DNA of 19,715 bases from Exophiala sp. HKRS030 (Eukaryota > Ascomycota > Eurotiomycetes > Chaetothyriales > Herpotrichiellaceae): contig JAHWDD010000029.1 in assembly GCA_023897205.1 (NCBI GenBank), positions 9,233-28,947 on the forward strand, in the 5' to 3' direction. The position numbers and the translations under genes are program-made. The notes under the pieces are model-generated. The model was not told the origin of the DNA, did not search any database, and saw only the letters and a list, made by a program, of their open reading frames with translations. Each line of letters starts with the position of its first letter. The stretch's first letter is position 1. Positions 16,765-19,715 of the stretch are shown here, piece after piece.

Positions 16765-17043
16765 GAGTTTGGGCTAGAAAGTACCAAGCCCGCAATATGT
16801 TGTCATATTAGAGGTGCTTACGTATCTCCAAAAGGAGCAAACTCACTTTATTGAGGGGCAGCTAGTTGACATCGCGAGGATGCAGTCAACTTCCTGACGA
16901 AACCGCACGGAAATACCATAGATCCAGCTTTCACTAATCTATCTCACGCTGAGGCCATTATCGAAGATTACCTTGCAACTAGCTCTCCGGGTCCCTCAGG
17001 TGGCGAATCGAACAAGGTCATCCACAGCCTGCAAGGTTTTTGA
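16765..17043 (+). pseudogene. Possible decayed coding fragment
   Basis: One plus-strand frame reads 93 codons with coding-like composition broken by two nearby stops: a segment ending RGAYVSPKGANSLY, then stop-GAAS-stop, then HREDAVNFLTKPHGNTIDPA and AEAIIEDYLATSSPG, ending at TGA 17041-17043. No start codon or splice sites are clear. It overlaps in antisense the fragment at 16968-17379, so at most one of the two is likely a true relic in the shared part. Family not recognised. Confidence 0.25.
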
Positions 17044-17379
17044 CTTTTCGACGAACCGATCAAAAGTAACATTGCATGTTTTAGCACGCGGTCGCTCGAG
17101 AAGAACAACAACATCTGATAGGCCTGCGGCAAGACTACAGGCCTGAGCGGTTTTATTCTCGTCGATACCGCGTTCAGCACCGTAGCCGCGAAGCATCTTG
17201 ATTACCACTATATCTCCTTTGCTGGCTATGCACACAGGCGGCGCTTTTGGTAGAACTTGTACCTCGCAGGGAACGGGTAGGCCAAGAACGACATAGTGAT
17301 GAATTCCGTCAGAGTCCGTGCGTTTGGCGTCAGTTTTGTTTTGTGTAGGGAGAACAGGGTTGTAGAGCCCAAATAACAC
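16968..17379 (-). pseudogene. Coding fragment without a start, family unknown
   Basis: A minus-strand frame of about 127 codons (open a few codons further upstream to a TGA) reads VLFGLYNPVLPTQ at its beginning and VVVLLERPRAKTCNVTFDRF then VDDLVRFAT at its end. It lacks an ATG; the nearby ATG at about 17391 is in another frame. The composition looks like a natural globular protein, and VTFDRF...VDDLVRFAT suggests a helical segment, but I cannot name it. It could be the last exon of a gene whose 5' part is lost, or a relic. It overlaps the plus-strand fragment at 16765-17043. Confidence 0.3.
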
Positions 17380-17979
17380 TTCTGAGCCATAATACCCGAG
17401 TCATCAGTTTTACGTAGTCTAACCTCAACAGCTGTCTAGTACGTAACATACAGTGGACAAATTAAGGTAGATATAGTCTGCAGAAGTACGACCGCACGCT
17501 CAGACATGTGTAGCTACCGCAAAGTAAAATTCGGAAAAGCAGTATTGCTTAATGCTGCAGCCCTGGGCACAGCCAAATTCAGCCTCACATATCTAGCTTT
17601 CTACTGTCCGTTCAAGTTTTTATTTTGTGAATTTCATGGGAATGAAAGTGTAGTAGTGAGTCATATGGTGACGATGCTGATTGACTAAACAAGCCATCTA
17701 TTACTCTGTCTCTACCTGTTTCTTTCTTCATCAATCGTCAAAACAATGCAACACGGTTGTGCTTTATTGCTCTTCTTCCATTAATTGTAGCACGTAACAA
17801 TAAAAATAGCTCAATTAAGACCCGAATTCGGAACTGATAAAATTGCCCTATGTTCACTCGCACGACAATATCAGCCGAGTTGGAGTGTGCGATCTAATGT
17901 AGTTCTGCAGTCAGATGAGCCTCCACTGCCCACCCGAAAGGGTTCACTCTTCTCAAACCGTTGACTCTTTAAATAAGTT
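17380..17979. other. AT-rich spacer downstream of the TIR-anchored gene
   Basis: No gene is seen. Read on the minus strand it follows the stop of the TIR-anchored gene and contains AATAAA-like signals around 17790-17805, fitting a 3' flank. A 60-codon plus-strand frame at 17506-17688 is rich in Phe and Leu but has no context. Confidence 0.4.
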
Positions 17980-19110
17980 TCATGTCGACCGCGTTGTTGA
18001 ATAACTTATTGGAGAATCTGTTTCCCGGATTGAAGTTGAGTAGTCTCTCGGCTCAGCTATTTGACTTCTCGTAGAACCTAAGTGACGTTCGAAGTGTTTC
18101 TCGCTTCTAGAGGTTATGAATTGAGACTCTATATGAAGTAACGGCTTTCTCGTCTCATCTTGTATTGGTAGGTTCTGACAAAACCTGGGTTTCTTCTTCC
18201 GACTCCTAAAGTTCGCGTTAGTATCTGCTGCCCGGTTTGTCGGCTGGCTTTAGTTCGCATCATATGGTTCGATGGACGTTCCCGCTGATGTTTTGTCGTT
18301 CGAGCCCTCCTTGTCGGGTTTCAATCTCGATCCAGCTTAGGGCAATTTCACAGGAAATGTGTTACAAGGCGTATTGTTCAGCACCTTGTCGTGGTCCTTC
18401 TCTATTAGACTTGCAAGGTTGTCTCCTTCGTTCTGATCAAGTTCCTTGCGTTGATCAAGTAAAGGAGAGTAACTCTTGACGTTGATATTTTCAAGGTATT
18501 GTTCTTCCGGTGACTCTATTCCGATATTTGGCGATGCATATGTAGCTAAGAGGATACTGGATGGCTCCTTGAATGACGGGCCTTGGTCCCTCGCTGTCTC
18601 ACTTTCAGTCCGAGGCACGATGACGTGGCCTTCAGGGTGCACATTTGATGGGAGTTCCGCTGATGAGTGACTAGGCAGTTCACTACCGCCTATGTTTGCA
18701 GCTGGTGCTCTGGGGTTGAGCGACAACCATGCGTCAAGGTCGATGCCCTGCGAAGCAAGCTCAATCTCGGGCTGGCTCTGGAGGTGTGGTATCAAACCGC
18801 TATTTGTCCAGATCGACGATGTGGGTTGAGTGTAGTTGTCCGTTGAGCTGCTACCATGCTCACTTGATGTTGCGAATGAGAATAAAGGCCAAGGGGATGC
18901 CATGGGTTGAGCGTAATTGTTCATTGCCCTAATACCCTGCTCAGTGGATGTTGCGAAGGAGAATGAAGGCCAAGGAGGTGCTATTGCTTCCTGTGAGCAC
19001 TTCAAACCGTCTTGGAACCCCTTATCGTAGGCCTGCTGTAGTTTACTAAGGAAGTTAGACGAAGCATCTTCACCCGGTGGGCCAGACGAAGTAGGCAGTG
19101 CTTGTGCCAT
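17980..19110 (-). CDS. TIR-anchored gene: unknown repeat-containing protein, spliced
   Basis: The promoter, leader, ATG (19110) and first 11 codons lie inside the right TIR, so this gene is physically part of the element end. Exon 1 (18352-19110) gives 253 residues: a short helix (LSKLQQAYDKGFQDGL), two 27-residue repeats with core WPxFSFATS at about 44-97, then a Ser/Pro/Glu-rich stretch. The frame would stop at 18337. Downstream, a textbook branch/acceptor (GATACTAACGCGAACTTTAG, ending 18206) precedes a 75-codon open exon starting SRKKKPRFCQ, a basic nuclear-localisation-like patch. In-phase joining needs exon 2 at 18278-18309 with introns 18310-18351 (GTGAAA...GACAAG) and 18206-18277 (weak donor GTCCAT), giving about 338 residues. 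An alternative single intron gives a short acidic tail (ESEEETQVLSEP). No transposase fold is recognised. Its location makes it the prime candidate for an element-encoded factor. Confidence 0.55.
18820..18981 (-). repeat. 81-bp in-frame tandem repeat (27 residues, two copies plus a start of a third)
   Basis: Codons 44-70 and 71-97 of the TIR-anchored gene repeat the pattern A-x-P-W-P-x-F-S-F-A-T-S-x-E-x-G ... N-Y-x-Q-P. The spacing of matching bases is 81 bp. A partial third unit starts SSIW. The copies have diverged at the DNA level but keep the aromatic core, suggesting the motif matters. Confidence 0.8.
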
Positions 19111-19235
19111 TTTTTTTTAAAAATCGCTCCGAGAAAGTGGCTAGGTTCAAGAAACCAAAAGAGCGATGAAGATCGTGAATAATGTGTGAGGATAGGAGAA
19201 GGAAAACATAATTTCTAGGACGGCCGACACGCACT

Positions 19236-19242
19236 TTTTATA
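19236..19242 (-). promoter_or_regulatory. Inward TATA box in right TIR
   Basis: TATAAAA on the minus strand, about 126 nt before ATG 19110. It is the partner of the box at 474-480 and the likely core promoter of the TIR-anchored gene. Confidence 0.6.
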
Positions 19243-19283
19243 CTTCGAATGACGTGCCGTAGAATCATGCAATCCAGGTTTCC

Positions 19284-19514
19284 TCAGCAATCCGCCTCGA
19301 CCATCGCAGCTAACACTGCGGCCCTGGTGCATGCATTAAACATTTTTAGATCGACTATGTAACTATGCCCTTCTAGTGTTGCGATATGTGGCCGGGCCTG
19401 GTAACTTGAGACTTCGCATCCTATCAGGGCCATGGTTTGGAGCTTTCCACCCTCTTGCGATTGCGCCTTGCGAGACGTACGATCGAAATCAAGCAGGTCA
19501 TTCGGCGACAACAT
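19284..19514 (-). CDS. Small ORF inside right TIR (76 codons), doubtful
   Basis: This is the right-hand counterpart of the ORF at 202-432, with the same length, start and stop and five residue differences. It is reported only because both copies stay open. No function can be inferred. Confidence 0.2.
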   Translation of the reverse strand: MLSPNDLLDFDRTSRKAQSQEGGKLQTMALIGCEVSSYQARPHIATLEGHSYIVDLKMFNACTRAAVLAAMVEADC

Positions 19515-19715
19515 TCGATGTTGGGGAAAAATCTCGACCCTTTACAATCGGCAATCAAGTCCATCAGCACCGTGCTGGTTCTGACTTGCAGGCCTGGAAT
19601 TCAAGTCGATAGAACCGCTGCCAACCGGCTCCGCTTCAACAGCACCAAAAAAGTTGTCTAAGCTAGTATCAGAATGAGAATTAGAAATAGCTTATATCGA
19701 CAAACGTCAGCGACG

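Larger units (their letters stand above)
19077..19715 (-). repeat. Right long terminal inverted repeat
   Basis: This is the inverted partner of 1-632. It has about 10 extra bases near 19150-19165 relative to the left copy, and a slightly different A-run before the start codon. Here the repeat flows without a break into an intact gene (17980-19110), so this end probably represents the original arrangement and the left end the truncated copy. The outermost sequence, read inward, begins GTCGCTGACGTTTGTCG at both ends. Confidence 0.95.

Noticed and set aside
1..19715. Starship-type giant transposon
   Set aside because: No DUF3435 tyrosine recombinase (captain) is seen at either end, and 630-bp TIRs are not a usual feature of Starships as I know them.
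1..19715. Maverick/Polinton or linear plasmid, suggested by size and long TIRs
   Set aside because: No protein-primed DNA polymerase, retroviral-type integrase, packaging ATPase, capsid or phage-type RNA polymerase is found, and the genes contain spliceosomal introns.

Overview
The window looks like DNA of a filamentous ascomycete (Pezizomycotina). Several reading frames only make sense after removing short introns of 42-73 nt that begin GTRAGT/GTATG and end in a CTRAC/CTGAT-type branch site plus AG. Genes are compact, on both strands, and often have a TATA box 35-125 nt before the ATG. Relics of a pogo-like transposon and of a QDE-2-type Argonaute fit the same assignment. There are no bacterial signals, tRNAs, rRNAs or CRISPR arrays.

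The dominant structure is a pair of long inverted repeats at the two window edges: 1-632 and, reverse complemented, 19077-19715. They are about 95% identical by eye and pair base for base from the outermost positions, so the 19.7 kb looks like one terminal-inverted-repeat (TIR) unit. Each repeat carries an inward-facing TATA box and the same start codon. In the right repeat this opens a spliced gene (17980-19110) for an unrecognised protein with 27-residue repeats. In the left repeat the same start breaks off after 11 shared codons, and the repeat cuts into the 3' end of a kinase-like gene.

Layout: left TIR; pseudokinase (575-1562, minus) and a coiled-coil ORF that may be its N-terminal part (1627-1926, minus); acidic protein with a 20-bp frameshifting duplication (2256-2910, plus); multi-pass membrane protein, two exons (3206-3869, minus); chromodomain protein (4250-4795, minus) divergent from a small tail-hydrophobic protein (4952-5239, plus); mucin-like single-pass surface protein (5612-7234, plus); gene-poor stretch; Pro/Ser-rich protein (7950-8487, minus) and candidate secreted Cys-containing protein (8587-9399, minus); small coiled-coil protein (9716-10060, plus); gene-poor stretch; unknown 157-aa protein (10974-11447, minus) divergent from a three-exon membrane protein (11984-12879, plus); a gene broken by one in-frame stop (13550-14085, plus); a relic patch with pogo-like DDE and Argonaute L2 fragments (14719-15128); a 439-aa coiled-coil protein (15294-16613, minus); two overlapping relic reading frames (16765-17379); AT-rich spacer; the TIR-anchored gene; right TIR.

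The content reads as a TIR-bounded accessory island: membrane/surface proteins, a degenerate chromodomain, a pseudokinase and several orphan proteins, with no recognised transposase, recombinase or polymerase. The best candidate for an element-specific function is the gene whose promoter and start lie inside the TIR. Exon structures are my reading of the raw sequence and remain predictions.
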